A DNA stretch of 35,345 nt, from positions 88,693 to 124,037 of the forward strand of contig JAGWWP010000002.1 in the NCBI GenBank assembly GCA_018970325.1, read 5' to 3'. The notes below the pieces were generated by a model that searched no databases, was not told the origin of the DNA, and saw only the letters and a list, made by a program, of their open reading frames with translations. Each line of letters begins with the position of its first letter. Position 1 is the stretch's first letter. This DNA comes from Cyanobacteria bacterium REEB446. GTDB lineage: Bacteria > Cyanobacteriota > Vampirovibrionia > LMEP-6097. The position numbers and the translations under genes were made by a program. Of this stretch, positions 34,455-35,345 are shown piece after piece.

Positions 34455-35120
34455 CTAAAAGTGTTTCTCTAAAAGGTTTTCATAATAATCTTTATCTATA
34501 ATTTTGAGTCCTAATTTTTCATATTCAATAAAATCTTCCAGTACTGGTTTTGAAAAATAATTACCAGTTTTCTCTTGCTGGAAAGATTTTGGTAGTTTTT
34601 TTGTAAGCATGTAGTTTTTAAGCAGATCTTTTATTGAGTTTGCAGCAAGTGGGTAAAGTTCATTTACAGTTCTAAATAGACATTTATTTGGATTATGTGT
34701 TAATTTTTCGATCTAAAAAATGCTCCCTGTATCAATTCCAGAATCTTCTATGCTATGTATCGTAAATCCATATTTACTTTCATTCTGTTTTTTACTCCAA
34801 AAACTAGCAAGAATTCCTTTGTAGTCAGGTAAAATTCCTGAATGAATGTTGATTATTGGGCATTGAGCTGCTTTAATCATATTTTCATTAAAGATTTTCC
34901 CAAAACGAATAGAAATAATTAGATCTGATTTTATGTTTTTTAGCTCTTCGCTTAATTGATCTTTGCTCAAATCCTGTGCCCGAAAGGATTTGATATTGTA
35001 ATTCTTTTGTAATTTTTGAAAATAGATTTTTTCTGAAGAATATTTTTCTAAGTAATTAGGTAAAACGCTTTCATAGCTTGCGAGTAGATCGAGATAAGTA
35101 TTATTAACTTTATTACCCAC
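34455..35120 (-). pseudogene. Formyltransferase-family gene interrupted by an in-frame TAG
   Basis: Residues 1-135, from GTG 35120, contain the formyltransferase core: IINIHSGILPDYKG (Asn91, His93) and IHSIEDSGIDTGSIF (Asp130), the catalytic Asn-His-Asp set that transfers a formyl group from formyl-tetrahydrofolate. A TAG at 34713-34715 follows GSIF, yet the same frame stays open for another 85 codons, reading IEKLTHNPNKC on to NLLEKHF and ending at 34455. That is the length of the missing C-terminal part. Upstream of the GTG the frame is also open to 35282, with a hydrophobic stretch (KKFLLLFSIIGLIFQ) but no ATG/GTG/TTG, so the true start may also be lost. TAG is a normal stop in other genes here, so simple nonsense decay fits best; a sequencing error or readthrough remains possible. 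Confidence 0.75.
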
Positions 35121-35319
35121 GCTTTCTGTGAAAAATATAGTACTGCCTAAAACACTGTTTTTTAATTTTTCATCTTCTAAAATAATTAATCTAAATAATT
35201 CTTCTAAAAATAAGTAAGCATGAATTAAAGTGGACTGAAAAATTAAACCAATAATTGAGAAAAGTAGAAGGAATTTTTTTAACTACAACTAATATTTTTA
35301 TCACAGATTATTGACACAT

Positions 35320-35345
35320 AGTATTTTTTCGTAAGAAAAAATACT
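35320..35345. terminator. Perfect A/T-rich hairpin at the window edge
   Basis: AGTATTTTTTC (35320-35330) and GAAAAAATACT (35335-35345) are perfect reverse complements around a 4-base loop, GTAA. The stem may continue past the window. It lies upstream of the broken formyltransferase frame and could be a terminator of a gene beyond the window, a repeat end, or a promoter-region hairpin. The low GC content makes a strong terminator less certain. Confidence 0.4.

Noticed and set aside
1-35345. tRNA, rRNA, CRISPR array or complete insertion sequence
   Set aside because: No tRNA-like arm pattern, repeat-spacer array, transposase or integrase was recognised on either strand.

Overview
The window is a low-GC bacterial chromosome segment using the standard genetic code; TAG, TAA and TGA all end recognisable genes. 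A MlaE-type permease, an apparently Tat-exported PhoX and a lipoprotein suggest a two-membrane cell. ClpC, RibBA and a possible cyanobacterial-style Pho box would suit a non-photosynthetic relative of Cyanobacteria (Melainabacteria/Vampirovibrionia). That placement is an inference from gene content, not a demonstrated classification.

Layout. 1-3865: the 3' part of a type I restriction-modification locus, with the end of a Fic-domain gene, hsdS and hsdR; hsdM is not in the window. 3866-4189: at most two tiny membrane-protein ORFs. 4190-10070: valS, then behind a possible Pho box an unrecognised 378-aa protein, a TPR lipoprotein, plsY and a YgjP-like metalloprotein. 10077-11354: an orphan sensor histidine kinase on the minus strand. 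11383-17426: a plus-strand run of envelope-type genes, comprising a small secreted protein, an ATP-grasp protein, a Tyr/Asn/Pro-rich secreted protein, a PhoX-like phosphatase and a large secreted protein. 17612-17947: a small unknown gene on the minus strand. 18027-24629: a tightly overlapping unit of ribBA, mutL and a membrane/spermidine-synthase-like/TPR fusion. 24811-28473: clpC and a LuxR-type regulator on the minus strand. 28745-34421: ftsH, alaS and a MlaE-type permease, overlapping or abutting. 34455-35282: a formyltransferase-like gene on the minus strand broken by an in-frame TAG.

Two things stand out. First, MutL has a normal N-terminal ATPase but, in place of a recognisable MutL C-terminal endonuclease/dimerisation domain, ends in a complete-looking HNH nuclease domain. 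The linker carries a run of nine G inside an AT-rich gene. Second, a family of short, partly palindromic repeats recurs across the window. Some copies are intergenic, but several lie in frame inside valS, phoX and alaS, with a related fragment in mutL. They add peptide segments such as ENAGIGDCEQ and SSRL. This resembles in behaviour the Rickettsia palindromic elements that insert into coding genes.

Smaller points are a consensus antisense promoter at the 3' end of the 1085-aa gene, a LuxR regulator whose receiver-like domain lacks the phosphorylation residues, a ValRS without the usual insertion before its DVLDTWFSS motif, and duplicated segments in hsdS. All calls come from reading the sequence; no database search was run.
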